From the NCBI GenBank assembly GCA_020881915.1, contig JAJFPB010000001.1, forward strand, positions 4,712,001 to 4,776,000: 64,000 nt of DNA. The letters are read 5' to 3'. A program made the translations under genes and the position numbers. A model generated the notes under the pieces. That model was not told the origin of the DNA and made no database searches. It worked only from the letters and a program-made list of their open reading frames with translations. The DNA comes from Paramyrothecium sp. XJ0827. Taxonomy: Eukaryota > Ascomycota > Sordariomycetes > Hypocreales > Stachybotryaceae. This document shows positions 45,901-56,793 of this stretch, piece by piece; the first letter of the stretch is position 1, and every line of letters starts with the position of its first letter.

Positions 45901-46354
45901 TTCCTGGGAAATCACACCTTCTTGGGGCCATAGGCTGTCCAGGCACGAATTCTGGAGCGTCGGCGCTTAATGAAGGGACTGGAGATGAGGATCTGTTGTC
46001 TTCAGTGGAAGTGGTGAGATGTCCGCCGAAAGCTCTGCCGCCTGCAGATCGGGTAGCACCGTGGACGGGAGCTCTGCGTCCTCTCTGCTGCGGTTGATGG
46101 CGTCGCCCCCGTCCACCACGTGCTGGGTTCGAGGAGGGTGCGCCAGCTTCCGCCGGCGCGGCCTCTGAGCTGGCATTTCGAGGTTCCCGGGTCTGCTGAG
46201 AGGAGGTATTTCGACCCCCTCTCTGAGATCCACCATCGTGGCCCCTTCCTCTTCCCCCACGACCTCTTCGATTCCCCCTTGACGATGGGCCATTCGTCCT
46301 TGCTGGTGCTGGTTGCGTCTGGGTCTGCGTCTGGGTCTCTCCGTCTCCAGCCAT
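42956..46354 (-). CDS. fap1: NFX1-type zinc-finger protein (Fap1-like)
   Basis: Two exons on the minus strand, 46354-44077 and 44025-42956, giving 1115 residues. The 51-base intron (44026-44076) has a GTAAGA donor, CTAAC branch site and ACAG acceptor but keeps the frame open if read through. Removing it restores CHGQTPCNESAPCPGK, a proper zinc-finger spacing. Yeast Fap1 binds FKBP12 and animal NFX1 represses transcription. The N-terminus is Arg/Gly-rich. A RING/PHD-like finger begins at CAICTDDVVRKSQVWSCNIC. A long row of NFX1-type Cys/His repeats follows (for example CGEHMCEKLCHPGLCGDC). A C-terminal R3H nucleic-acid-binding domain contains REFLHSLAADFGLESRS. The frame extends upstream to a TTG at 46372, but the first ATG is at 46354. 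Confidence 0.94.
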   Translation of the reverse strand: MAGDGETQTQTQTQPAPARTNGPSSRGNRRGRGGRGRGHDGGSQRGGRNTSSQQTREPRNASSEAAPAEAGAPSSNPARGGRGRRHQPQQRGRRAPVHGATRSAGGRAFGGHLTTSTEDNRSSSPVPSLSADAPEFVPGQPMAPRRCDFPGRGIDWSTRLTLTSKAASKKDARAKQPKSTAADLATRIHDDISNVNYECAICTDDVVRKSQVWSCNICWTVVHLKCVKKWYGNQKKQHDELRSSEPQREFSWRCPGCNSQLTDEPGSYHCWCGKDINPSPASNALPPHSCGQTCSKPRGTCPHPCSLQCHAGPCPPCGLVGPVQSCFCGKNTSQKLCRETDYENGWSCQEVCDDLMPCGEHMCEKLCHPGLCGDCAVTVDAKCFCGRVEKQMRCFEREDPEQSFDSTKNDWFEASFNCSNLCERSFDCGIHKCSKACHPQDEQPNHCPFSPDVVSQCPCGKTATDELLADPRSSCQDAIPHCDKACEKPLPCGHLCKAKCHTGECGFCYEMVDLLCQCGRTSSRTICQQGDTQHPMCMRTCQATLSCGRHKCGEHCCAGEKKAAERAAAKRRHKVSEQTPAIEAEHICIKTCGRPLKCGSHNCQQMCHRGPCGSCPEAIFHEISCDCGRTVLQPPQPCGTRPPECRFDCLRRPGCGHPPVSHNCHPDDVSCPKCPFLVDKWCACGKEKLRSQPCHLQEAYCGRPCGKDLKCGLHKCKKLCHRDGECEDAGTSTGHCAQVCGKTKLFCEHACQKTCHGQTRKNPVLHTMTARTNKSTACNESAPCPGKVTIVCPCGLRKQEVKCLASSSNPTPSHPEIKCDDECLRLDRNRRLAAALNIDPSTHLTDHVPYSDATLSLFQENKSWAETQEREFRVFASTPSEVRMRYKAMPSHQREFLHSLAADFGLESRSEEPEPQRYVVVYKGPRFVSAPTKTLAQCVKIRAKQAAEAAAAEEASRPPSPPVLVQEPFNAFLLTSPRFGLTIDEIKSGLEADLASQPSLQFKIEFLTATDEVLMRATANYSAFLTPPAMEQALTSLKARIAATLGQRELAASVLLCHVDGNDQISRKENISQHSASGWSAVAGRAASRKTSPLPEDAAAKSSGRKLLGLKKKRVGKEQDKPWSALGGDVEC

Positions 46355-47559
46355 GATCAGTGATGGTGGCAAGAAAGACTCCTGCTCCTGTAGTGAAGAA
46401 ATGGTGTTGTGTGGCGATGGGATGATTGTGATTGCGCTTTTTGAAATACAGCGACTTCTGAAACGAAGAAAAAAAAAGAAAATCAGGAAATAGCCAGAAC
46501 AGGCTCGAGGGAAAGAGCCAAGTGTCCGCCAAGTAGGCTCGGAGGATTGATGTGTTCACAGGAGAAGAAGAAAGGAGAGGAGGAAGCAACAAAGCAAGCA
46601 AGCTAGAGGATGGTTTAAACGATATCTCGAAGCCTCGGGAATCGGGTCTTGGTGGAGCCAACCAGCCAGTGGCAAAGCCACACTGAGGCTGACAAACCCA
46701 CTAGCAAAATGAGTCACTCTGTATACAGCGTTTGGGAGCATGCAACGAACCAAGGAATTGGCCAATCCAGTGCGCCCGTCACAGCAACGATGACTCCTTC
46801 GATGCAGTTTATGGGGCTCCGCATGCAAGGCTTGACCGTTTCCGAGAAAAACTGGAAATGTCAGGCCTGACTTCAGATAACCTCCAACTAACCTAGCTTG
46901 CCCGCCACATGCAGTAATGCGCCGAAACGAGCTCCATTCTGCCCAGAAGCAAGGATATTGGGAAGAGAAATGAAGGTCCCATTTTACGGGGCAAGTGATT
47001 TCATCCGGATCTTCGCTCTTTTGTTTCTTTCGCTGTATTTACACACAATCATAAAGTTGTCCGCCTTTATTATGAGGACGATTTACACAAAGGCGGTAAC
47101 ATAAAAACCACAGAATAGTCCTAATGCATAAATAAGTCCTCAGGGCAGGCAGCAAACTGTCACCCTGCCACAACGCCGTGAACTGATGAACTTCTTTCGA
47201 AACTTCATGTGCCACTGCGACTATATGTAATGGCCTCTCCGGCCGCTTCTAATGAGCCCGGGGAAATATTTATGCTTTCAATTTCCATGCCACTGTGTGC
47301 GGAGTGAGGCTTCAGGTGGGTGGAAGGAAGAGCAACAGTAGCTGCCCATCGATTTCGAAAATGAACAGCCTTGATGAGCCAACAAAGGCTAAACCTGATT
47401 ACTAACTTTTTATTCAAAATTTTTACTTGCTAAGCTATTCAGCCTTGAGCTGTAGGTATTGGCAGCCTTCCCAGTCACCAAGTTCAACCACTACTCCTGG
47501 AGTGTTTCCTCATTCTTAGACCTGGATATCTTTCAGACATGTCATTAAGTATCATTCAT
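46355..47559. other. intergenic between pyc 3' end and the Fap1-like gene
   Basis: A 1.2 kb interval holding the promoter/leader of the Fap1-like gene and the 3' region of pyc. No gene recognised. Confidence 0.5.
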
Positions 47560-50500
47560 TCATGCCTTCGTGATTCGGCAAACCAAGTCAGAACCATCGA
47601 CTGAATCACCCTCCTTGACTTGGAGGCTGGCAACCTTTCCGCTGTGGGGAGCAGAAATAACCATTTCCTGGCCAATATGTTAGCAATCGAAGCAATAACC
47701 TCCTCGTTTGGAAAGAGGTACTTACCATCTTCATGGCAGACAAGACAGCGAGAGGATCGCCCTTCTTGACATCGGAGCCCTCATGGACTCTCAGCTCAAC
47801 CAGCACACCCGACATGGGGGCGCCAACCTGGCTGGAGTCACTGGCATCGGCCTTGGGGCGGCTGATGTTCTCAACAGCAGCCTTCTTGTCAATGACAGCA
47901 ACCTGTCGCACCTCTCCGTTCATCTCGAAGAAGACTTCGCGCTGGCCGGTGTTCTCACTAAGAGGTCCGACGGCGAGGAGCTTCAGGATGAGGACCTTGC
48001 CCTTCTCCAGTTCGACGTTGAACTCCTCACCAATCTCGGGCCTGGAGAGGAAGTACTTGGTGGGAAGGACAGACAGATCGCCGTACTGCTGGACGAACTT
48101 CTTGTAGTCCTCAAAGACCTTGGGGTACATGACGTACGAAGCAATGTCGGTGTCGGTGACGGGGCCGCCATACTTCTTGCCCAAGTCCCTCTTCACCTTG
48201 ACGAAGTCGACAGGCTCGAGGAACAGACCAGGTCGCTTGTCAAGCTTGCGGCGTCCACGGAGGGCATCGCTGCGCAGGGGCTCTGGGAATCCTCCGTATG
48301 GCTGGCCCATGAGGCCCTCGAGGAACTCAAGGACGGATCCTGGGAAATCGAGCTCGGAAGCACGAGCCTTGACATCTTCGGGAGACAGCTTGTTGGATAC
48401 CATGAACTGGGCAAGGTCACCAACGACCTTGGAGGTGGGGGTGACCTTGACGATATCGCCAAGGAGGTCGTTGGCGTGCTCGTAGGCCTTCTTTGTGTCA
48501 AGCCACTGCGAGCCGAGGCCGAGCTGCGAGGCCTGGAACATCATGTTGGTGAGCTGACCACCAGGAATCTCGTGCTCGTAAACCTCGGGGTCGGGGCCAG
48601 CCAGGTGGGCCTCGAAAGGAGAGTAGAGCAGACGGAGTTGAGACCAGTAGGTGTCAAGTGCCCTGACTTGCTTGGGGTCCAGGCCAGGATCAAGATCGCT
48701 ACCCTCCAAAGAGGCCAGGATAGCGTTGATGCTTGGCTGAGAAGTCATACCAGACAAGCTGTCGGTGGCGGCGTCGACGGCATCAGCACCAGCCTTGGCG
48801 CAGGCAACCATTGAGGCGACACCAGTACCAGCGGAGTCGTGAGTGTGGACGTGGATGGGTAGGTCAGGGTACTTCTTGCGGATGGCGCCAATCAGAAGAG
48901 TAGCAGCATGAGGCTTCAGTACACCAGCCATGTCCTTGATACCCAGAACGTGGATATCAAGGGCGACAAGCTTGTCGACGAGTTCAAGGTAGTACTCGAG
49001 GTTGTACTTCTTGTGGGGGTTAAGCACTGGGAGTCATCGTTAGCAGGAGCAAAACATATATCGGGAAGTAGAGCCTTACTGTCGCCGCTGTAGCACACGG
49101 TACCCTCAACAACACCTCCAGCCTTGTGGACAGCCTTGATACCGACCTCGAGCTGGTCAATGTCGTTCAAGGCATCGAAGACGCGGAAGATGTCCACGCC
49201 GTTCTTCTTGGCCTGCTCGACGAACTGGTCGATGGCGTTATCCGGAAGGGAGGAGTAAGCCACACCGTTGGCACCACGAAGCAGCATCTGGAAGGGAATG
49301 TTGGGCACAAGCTTTCGCATCTTGCGCAGGCGGTCCCAAGGATCCTCGTACAGGAATCTCATCGCAACGTCAAAGGTAGCACCACCCCAGCACTCGAGAC
49401 TGTACAAGTTCGACAGAGCGTGGCTGGTCTCCTTGGCAATGTTGCAGAGATCAACAGTGCGGACACGAGTGGCGAGGAGGGACTGGTGAGCATCGCGCCA
49501 GGTGGTGTCCATGAGAAGGCAGCCCTTGTACTCACGAACAGCCTTGGCGAAGGCCTTGGGACCCTGCTCAACAATGATGTTCCTCCATCCCTTGGTGCAG
49601 GGCTGAGAGACATCCAGCTTCTGACCTTGCGAGTCGAGCAACTCTGGCAGGATGATTTCACCCTTGAACTTGGGCTCACCAACCTGGCCCTTGATGCTGC
49701 TGCCGTTGACGGCAACGTCACCAAGATAAGCCAGCAGCTTCTGTGCACGGTTCTGGCTGCCGACAAGGTCGAAAAGCTGGGGAGTGTCGTCAATGAAAGT
49801 GGTCCAGCAGTTACCATCGATGAAGGTGGGGTGGGTGAGCAGAGAAGCCAAGAAGGGAATGTTGGTCTTGACACCTCGGACACGGAACTCAATCAGAGCA
49901 CGAAGGACCTTTCTGCGAGCGATTTCATAGGTAGAGCCGTGGCAAGTACACTTGACAAGCATGCTGTCATAGTAAGCTAAAACACACAAGTCTGTTAGTG
50001 TCCAGTTTAAAGAGCGGAGCTTGAGGTACAATCTCGGTCATGCTGCAAAGAAAAATCGACAGCAAACGAAGAACGAGGGGGATACTTACGAGTGATGACA
50101 GCACCGGCAAACCCGTTACCACCGTCGAGACGCACACCGTTGCCACCAGCAGATCGGTAAACCTCAATCTTGCCAGTATCCGGTTGGAACTGCTTGGCCG
50201 GATCCTCGGTGGTGATTCGGCACTGAATGGCGAAACCACGAGTGGAGATGCGGTCTTGCGTCAAGCCAAGCTGTGCGAGCGTGGCGCCGGCAGCAATCTG
50301 GATTTGGGCAGCGACAATGTCAATGCCAGTGATCTCCTCGGTAATGGTGTGCTCAACCTGGATACGAGGATTGATCTCAATGAAGTAGTAGCGGTTCTGC
50401 TGGTCAACCAGGAATTCCGCAGTGCCAGCATTGCGGTAGTTGACGGACTTGGCCAGCCTGACGGCGTCATTGAGGATAGAGTCGCGGACATCGGCAGGAA

Positions 50501-51871
50501 GGTCCTTTGCGGGAGCAATCTCGACGACCTTCTGGTGTCGGCGCTGGACTGAGCAGTCACGCTCGTAGAGGTGGACAATGTTTCCGTGGTTGTCACCAAG
50601 GAGCTGGACCTCAATGTGCTTAGGCTTGTCTAAGAAACGCTCCACAAAGACGGTACCGTTACCGAAGGCCGACTTGGCCTCTGAGGTGGCTCGCTCAAAG
50701 CTCTCCTTCAGGGACTCGGGGTCGCGAACGACACGCATACCACGACCACCACCACCGTAGGCAGCCTTGATGATGATTGGGAAGCCGTACTGGTCGGTGA
50801 ACGACTTGACTTCTTCGTACCTCTCGACGGCACCCTCGGTACCAGGGACGACTGGGACATTGGCGGCAATGGCCAGCTTGCGGGCAGAGACTTTGTCACC
50901 GAGAGAATCGATCACATCGGGGGAGGGACCGACGAACTATGCGAGGCCGCTTATGTTAGTACGTTCCCATCTGCTGTGACAAGCCACTTGTGAGTACTTA
51001 CGATCAAACCAGCCTTCTCGACGTTGCGAGCGAACCCGGCGTTCTCAGAAAGGAAACCGTATCCTGGTCCGGTCAATAAGCTGACCAATAAGCCATGGCG
51101 ACGCTGGACCTACCTGGATGAATCATCTGGGCGCCGTGCTCGACGGCGATCTTAATGATTTCGTCGCCGGCGAGATAAGCTCCGACAGGGGTATATTGAC
51201 CACGCTTGCCAATGACGTAGGCTTCGTCGGCCTCTGTGATGAGACGTGTCAGTGCATATGCTTCCAGATACTGATTGGCCACGGCGTCTTACTCTGTCGG
51301 TGCATGCTCAGACGGTCCTCATAACTGAATACAATCAGTTCAGGTCCTTGGTGGCTTTGAGGGTTGTCACAATATGGAGTTTACCTGAAGACTGCAATGG
51401 TATGCAGCGAAAGTTCGTGGGCCTAAACGAAGTGAGTTAGTATTATGGCAGGTAGGTTTGGGATGATTGAGGGGTTTACGTACGGTTCTGAAAATCTGTT
51501 GAGCACCAAATACGTTAATATGTATTACTCCAACATCGTGCTTGTTCATATGCGCGGGACATCATACTCGGATAGCTGCCCGTTCATTAGCCAATGCAAT
51601 TGAAGGTGAGAGTGGAATGGGAACTTACGAATCTCGCCACGGTTGGCAACTGAAAGTAGAAACACAGTGGTCAGTTCTATTTCTCAAGCGATCTCGAACA
51701 CTGCTCTCGGAGCCCGATCAATTGGCGTGCGCACTCACCAAGGATCTTCTTCAGCTGCATGATGCTCGAGTTGGCGCGAATGTGGTGCACGGTCGGGGCC
51801 TCCTTGGGCTCGACCTCCTCGTCGTCAAAGACATCGTGGAAGGTCAGCGGCTGCTGGGGAAGGTTGGCCAT
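47560..51871 (-). CDS. pyc: pyruvate carboxylase
   Basis: Twelve exons on the minus strand, 1192 residues: 51871-51739, 51649-51629, 51575-51568 (8 bases), 51495-51484 (12 bases), 51422-51385, 51324-51293, 51233-51114, 51063-51002, 50936-50090, 49976-49080, 49026-47726, 47667-47560. All phases close. The enzyme makes oxaloacetate from pyruvate, bicarbonate and ATP. The biotin-carboxylase part starts VANRGEIPIRIFRTAHELS, which only appears when the two tiny exons supply PIR and IFRT. It has the ATP loop [13 protein letters not shown] and [11 protein letters not shown]. The carboxyltransferase domain includes [20 protein letters not shown] and [15 protein letters not shown]. The biotin domain has VLSAMKM (biotin Lys about 1156), with the last intron falling right after AMKM. 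No mitochondrial presequence is visible (start [19 protein letters not shown]), so a cytosolic enzyme is likely. Confidence 0.98.
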
Positions 51872-52329
51872 TTTGAAGAATGGGTATTAGGTATGTAGGA
51901 TCGTGGTTTGCGAAGGGGAGAGGAACAGCTCTCGCGTTGACGAACGGGCTCTGCGGGGCACGCTCGATATCGCTGCTTGTGAAAGATGATGCGCGGATTG
52001 TGGGGTAGCAGAGCAGCAGCTAACCAGAGCTCCAGACGTCACGAGCTACAAGGGTATGCTTGCTTGCCAAAGAGCGCGATAACGACGTCGTCACGCAGCG
52101 TTGCTCTCTGGATCAGGGAGGAAAAATCGAGGGACAGCAGCAGCTAGAAATAAAAGTCTAGAGCCGCTCGGAGTTTGGAGAGGGGAGAATGAAGATAGGG
52201 AGAAGAAGAGAAGGTTCCTGGGAGGAGGGGGAGGGAGGGCTTGAAAGAAATAAGGGCTGGACTGAGGAGGGGCAGTCGCCGGACCCTGGCGCCGAGGCTA
52301 AGGTACAGCGGGTAGCAGGAGGGTCTCAC

Positions 52330-52339
52330 AAGGTACCTT
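52330..52339. promoter_or_regulatory. AAGGTACCTT palindrome upstream of pyc
   Basis: Perfect 10-base palindrome, about 460 bases upstream of the pyc start codon. A second copy is at 52416-52425, and a related AAGGTAC is at about 52300. Symmetry fits a dimeric DNA-binding protein, but no factor is known to the annotator. Confidence 0.35.
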
Positions 52340-52415
52340 CTTTGCCCAGAGGCAGGGCACCTCTCCTCGCGCGCTCGCGGTAACTTGGTAGCTTAGCCTC
52401 TTTACTGCCTTTGCC

Positions 52416-52425
52416 AAGGTACCTT
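52416..52425. promoter_or_regulatory. AAGGTACCTT palindrome upstream of pyc, second copy
   Basis: Identical to the copy at 52330-52339 and 86 bases further from the gene. Confidence 0.35.
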
Positions 52426-55415
52426 GCTACAATCCGGATGCTACCTCCTTGGTTCACCTGAGCCGACCTAAAAGTTCGCAGCAACAACCCAAGTTCCACC
52501 CACCGGTGCACATGGGCTCAAGCTCTGGCTCAGGCGTGGGACTAGAGCTACCGCTGTCGGATGGAAACGGCGCTAGCACGGTCGCGGCAGAGTCAAAACG
52601 CTCTCGTGCTCGGATAGGACTCCCGTCGCAGCGTGGCGGGTCGGACCAAGTGGTGATAGTCTCGAGTGTCTCAAGATGCTGTTGGGATGGTTGGGTCAAT
52701 CAGTGATCAATCTCGCAACGCGTCAGATGCTCTGAAAATAGAAACAGGGGCATTTGCCATTATCAATCAATGTTTCCGTATCTCTCTTCTTTTTCTCACC
52801 CTGAGTACGTAAGGTAGTGCACCTTGGGGGAGGGTTGGATGGTCTGGGATGATTTCGCATGTGAATTGCTCGATCTACCACCCCAAGCCGCTAACGGAGA
52901 AGGGTTTCTGTGAGGTAAGGAAACGGGATGCCCCTGTCTTGCCTAAACGGTGCTTTCAGCAGGCCGCCGCTCTGCTTTGAGTCATCATTTCGAATTGTAT
53001 CCAGAGCTACTGCTTCTCACCGGGCCAACGTCCCCATCACAAACAAGACCGTTCGGGGGTTCGCAGGGCCTGGGAAGGGCATGCCAGTCCCTCGGCGCCA
53101 AGCAGTCTTGTTTTTAGCACTGACACAGTTGTTGAGACACCGGCTTTGCCACATCTCAGGTGAAGGTGCAGACGTAGCTCCTGGTGCTTGACTCTCCCTC
53201 CCAGGCGGTCCCCACGTTTCCCCCCTCCTTAGTGATGTGGTTGCTTTTGCGAAAGGGCCATTGGCCAATGAGGGCCGTGCGATAATGGGTTTCGTTGCCA
53301 AATGAGCTAGAGAGCTTACGTTTAAGGTTGTCTCTGTTTCGGCGCGCTCAGACTCGAGTCGTTTGCTCGTCTTCAGTCTGCAGCATGGACCGCCCTTTGC
53401 ACGGTCCGTTCGGCATGAGCTTCGCCTGCACATCGCAACGTCTCCTTGGCTTTCCTGGCTGGAAATGCTGGGCTGGGCTGGAACCACAGCCTCGCATCGC
53501 CGAACTCCCCCGTCCCCTGTCCTAGATGTACTTCATCTTCCCGCTCGATCAAATGACCCACACCGGGGTTCATTGGCGTCTGCTACGGAGTAGCATTGCT
53601 ACACCTTCGCTCAACAATACGGCGACCGCTGAGTCTCGCAGTACACCAAAGTGTGCGGCTCACAGCCATGCATCCCATCGTCAGCCATGCGTTCGGCATG
53701 CGCTCGGCTTTCTACCCGCAAGGGTTGGCACTCCTTGGTCTATCGGGACCCGAGCAAACAACTTTCCTAAAATTTAGTCATGGCATTATAATCGCTCATT
53801 TCGCCAGATGTCAAACTCGCCGTTTCCGACAGACACCGAGTCGATGTTGTATAGCCGATATGGTCTTCATCTTGCTTGGCTGTCTCGAAAAATCTCTCCC
53901 TTTGCACCGACCTCGGCTATATAGCGCGAACGACCCGACCTCGGTCTCAGCGGAATGCCTGCTCTTCTCCAGGTCCACTATCGCGATGCTCCATTTCCCA
54001 TTGCCGGTATATCCCCATAATGCTTCCCACCACACGCTGATTTACCCACAATCCACGACTAGCCCAGAACCTGATTCGCAAGAGCGCCGGGATCGCGGTA
54101 CGCCAAGCTTCTGCATACACCAGTAGTACTTTTCCTCCTTGTCACTGAAATCTGTAGGACATGTGTGCTAGCTCGCCTATCTTCCAATGTACAGTGCCGC
54201 GTGTGGTTGCAGCGATATGGTTGAAGATTTGTGCAAGCTGCATCATGGCCCCAACTGGCATTCATGGCTCACTTGGCCCGCGAACGCGGGAATTTTACCC
54301 AAACTCTGTACAGTGTAAGGCTAATCTCCCTCATTCGCATTGCTTTCCAAGTATTTCTTCTTTATCTGGGCACTTGCAAATCGGACCCAAGGAAGCCATC
54401 CATTCCCAATCCGGATCGACATCCCACCTGAGCCCCCATGCATGTTGTCACCCAGCCGATCGACTGAATGACCTCAGCGTTGTCTATTTTCTATTAGCAA
54501 ACTTGCCGACACAACACATGTGTGACGATACCATCTGCCTCGTTGATCTGTCGTAGCTGAGGTTTTCTGCTCAGAATTCGCGCGTTTCATCGACGTGAAC
54601 CCCACCGTTTGTGCGTCGACTGAGCTGAGCTATTTACAGATACTACACATTCATTGCCGGAGATGGTCACGTCTGCCCTTACCTTGAAAACGCGGCTTCT
54701 CCACTGTAGTTTGCTGGACTTTGTTTCGCAGCCGCACATCCTTGACAGATATCGGCGGCACCAAGATGGGGCTTGAGATCTGGCACCGTTTCGCGCGGTA
54801 TTGCACCGAGCTGCTGAAACGACGAGGGAACCTGCAATAAGCTTCGTCAAGACAGGTTTCATATTTCCGTGAGGTTGCGCTGCAATGGCGTTCTTGGCAC
54901 CCGCAGTGACCATTCCTTGCACACACTGGCCGGTCCTTCAGCCCGGACTAAAGGCCTAGCGTCCCGTGTTATCATCGAGGCTATGTGTCTAGCCTCGGCC
55001 TTGACCTGGCCTCTACCGAAGGTACGGTTGGAATTCAAACCGATTCCACGTGGACCAGCCAATAAGCCAGCCTGCTCCTCTTGATTACGCCAATCCTGTG
55101 ACTCAAGTAAGGCAGAGGGGAACGGCTACTCCTGGGTAGAAGCGGCATGTAGAGTGAACCTTTTCGCAGGCCGATAACACCATCAGAGTATCCTGCTTGA
55201 CACGAACGTGATGAAGCTTTCTCTCACCGCCCCCATGACGGATCTCTAAACTCAATCTAGACATTCCCGAGAGCTAATTGCATAGCCATCGGCAGAGGTC
55301 ATTGCATCCTTGGCAGGAGGTAGCCAGAGCACGTTCCTCTCAACTAGACAAACGTGCCGTCGATCTGCGATGGACATATTTGACCGTGCGAGTTGGAAGC
55401 CTTTTTAAAAAAGGG

Positions 55416-55439
55416 AAAAAAAAAAAAAGAAAAAAAAAA
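55416..55439. repeat. poly-A tract
   Basis: A run of A with one G, preceded by AAAAAAGGG. It could be a retroposed tail or simple repeat, but no element body was recognised next to it. Confidence 0.6.
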
Positions 55440-55742
55440 GATTAAGCCACATATGCCTTGCCGCACCATTTCGCGGGTAAGAATGGGACTCGAGCTACGA
55501 TGCAAACAAAAAGGCTAGGCTTTTCCCATGCGATGATGTTAAACGTAGAAGAGGTTGGTTTGAGCTCACATATGGCTAACCCTACATATTTTTCCCATCT
55601 CTAGACCTCCCAAATCCTGAAAAATAACTGCCTCCATCAAAGGTGCGATCGTTGGTCAGTAGTCGGTCTTGAAGCCCAAAAGTCGCTGAAGTGTACGCAT
55701 GAACAGTTCACAGACGCACAGCGCTGCATAGCCGCTACGCGT

Positions 55743-55763
55743 CACAATCACAATCACAATCAC
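55743..55763. repeat. CACAAT hexamer microsatellite
   Basis: Three to four copies of CACAAT, the reverse complement of the repeat unit next to the Erd1-like gene at 29296-29330. It lies about 300 bases downstream of the mpc1 stop codon. Confidence 0.75.
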
Positions 55764-56052
55764 GCACTCCGCCTCGCACGCCACGACGATCCACGGTAGT
55801 AACAACAGCTGGGTCCTCGTTAGCAAAGCCTTTGGCTTTGCTGAGCCAACGTATTGGTGTGTCAAACGCGCTATTATGGCAAGCAGTCATTCGTCATATG
55901 TAATGATACAGGTACGGAGGTCAGGAGGCTAATCCATATGCTCGTGGTACGCGAATTGCCTCCAGAACCGGTCCAAGATATAGCCAAGACGTCGTTTTCC
56001 AAACGTCGCTTCATCCTGCTAAGCAGGATCTGCTTCTCGTGAGCTTGGCCGT

Positions 56053-56793
56053 CTATTTAGTCACGGCACCCTTCACCTGGTCGGCGACCTGCTCAGCCTT
56101 GTCTTTCGCGGCCTGCACGCCGTCTTGCAGAGCCAGCTTCTCCTTTCCTCCCCAGTGGTGGTATTGCAGGTAGCGGTAGCCCTGAGTCAACTGGGCTCCT
56201 GCGTTGACGAAATGGCAGGCGAAGAGAAGGTAGTTCTTGGGGGTGACGGCGAGGGAGTATCGCATGAACGTAAAGGCGTAGACGGTAAGGGCGCCGGTCA
56301 TAGGTCCAGAGATCCTGGTAGTCGAAAACGTTAGTTGTCGCAAATGAAAGACCGGGGCATCCGGGCTCAGACTTACAGATCAGGGCTCTTCTGCGTGTCC
56401 ATCACAGCAGCAAGAGGAATGCCAAAGTTGGACACGGGACCCCAGAAGTCTGTTATAGAAGTGTCAGCGCCAGCTACGGTACAAATCTTGAGAAACGGCG
56501 CAGTGCTCGTAATCCTCCGAGCGTCCAGGATGCGGGACTATCTCTACCGCAACGCTTGAACTCATTGTATTCCACAAGGTGGGCTTATTCGATAGACACA
56601 CGAGGCACTCTTCGAAGGAACGAGGGCCATTTGCGGAGCAATTGTTCGGCATTGCGGAATTCGTCCCAGCCTCCAAGGAATGATTGATTGAATGGCAGAA
56701 CACAAGGGGGTGCAACGTACGAGTGGAGCATATGTAGCTGGTGGTCGGATTCGACCGAATCTTGGCGTTCAGCGCCTTAATGAAAGCTGCCAT
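56053..56793 (-). CDS. mpc1: mitochondrial pyruvate carrier subunit Mpc1
   Basis: Three exons on the minus strand: 56793-56721, 56449-56377 and 56314-56053, giving 135 residues. Mpc1 pairs with Mpc2 or Mpc3 in the inner mitochondrial membrane to import pyruvate. Splicing gives the family signature HFWGPVSNFGIPLAAVMD followed by SPDLISGPMTGALTVYAF and then FMRYSLAVTPKNYLLFACH. NAGAQLTQGYRYLQYH closes the conserved part. A charged tail (KDKAEQVADQVKGAVTK) follows. The first exon encodes an amphipathic start, MAAFIKALNAKIRSNPTTS. Both intron junctions have GTACGT/ACAG or GTAAGT/CCAG ends. The length agrees with yeast Mpc1 (about 130 residues). Confidence 0.96.

Larger units (their letters stand above)
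51872..56052. other. 4.2 kb gene-poor interval upstream of pyc
   Basis: No supported gene. The part to about 52450 is the likely pyc promoter, with G/A-rich tracts and AAGGTACCTT palindromes. Frames between 53 and 55 kb mostly start at GTG or TTG; one ATG-led frame of 131 codons at 54161 has no domain character. The right end is the 3' region of mpc1. Confidence 0.45.

Noticed and set aside
47708..48814. Plus-strand frame of 368 codons opposite pyc
   Set aside because: It is the mirror of a highly conserved pyruvate-carboxylase exon; no independent family likeness.
53596..54126. Plus-strand frame of 176 codons in the 4.2 kb gap
   Set aside because: Begins at TTG, no conserved motif, and no credible intron partners.
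54161..54556. ATG-led frame of 131 codons
   Set aside because: Several Cys and His residues invite a small secreted-protein call, but no signal peptide or regular Cys pattern is visible.
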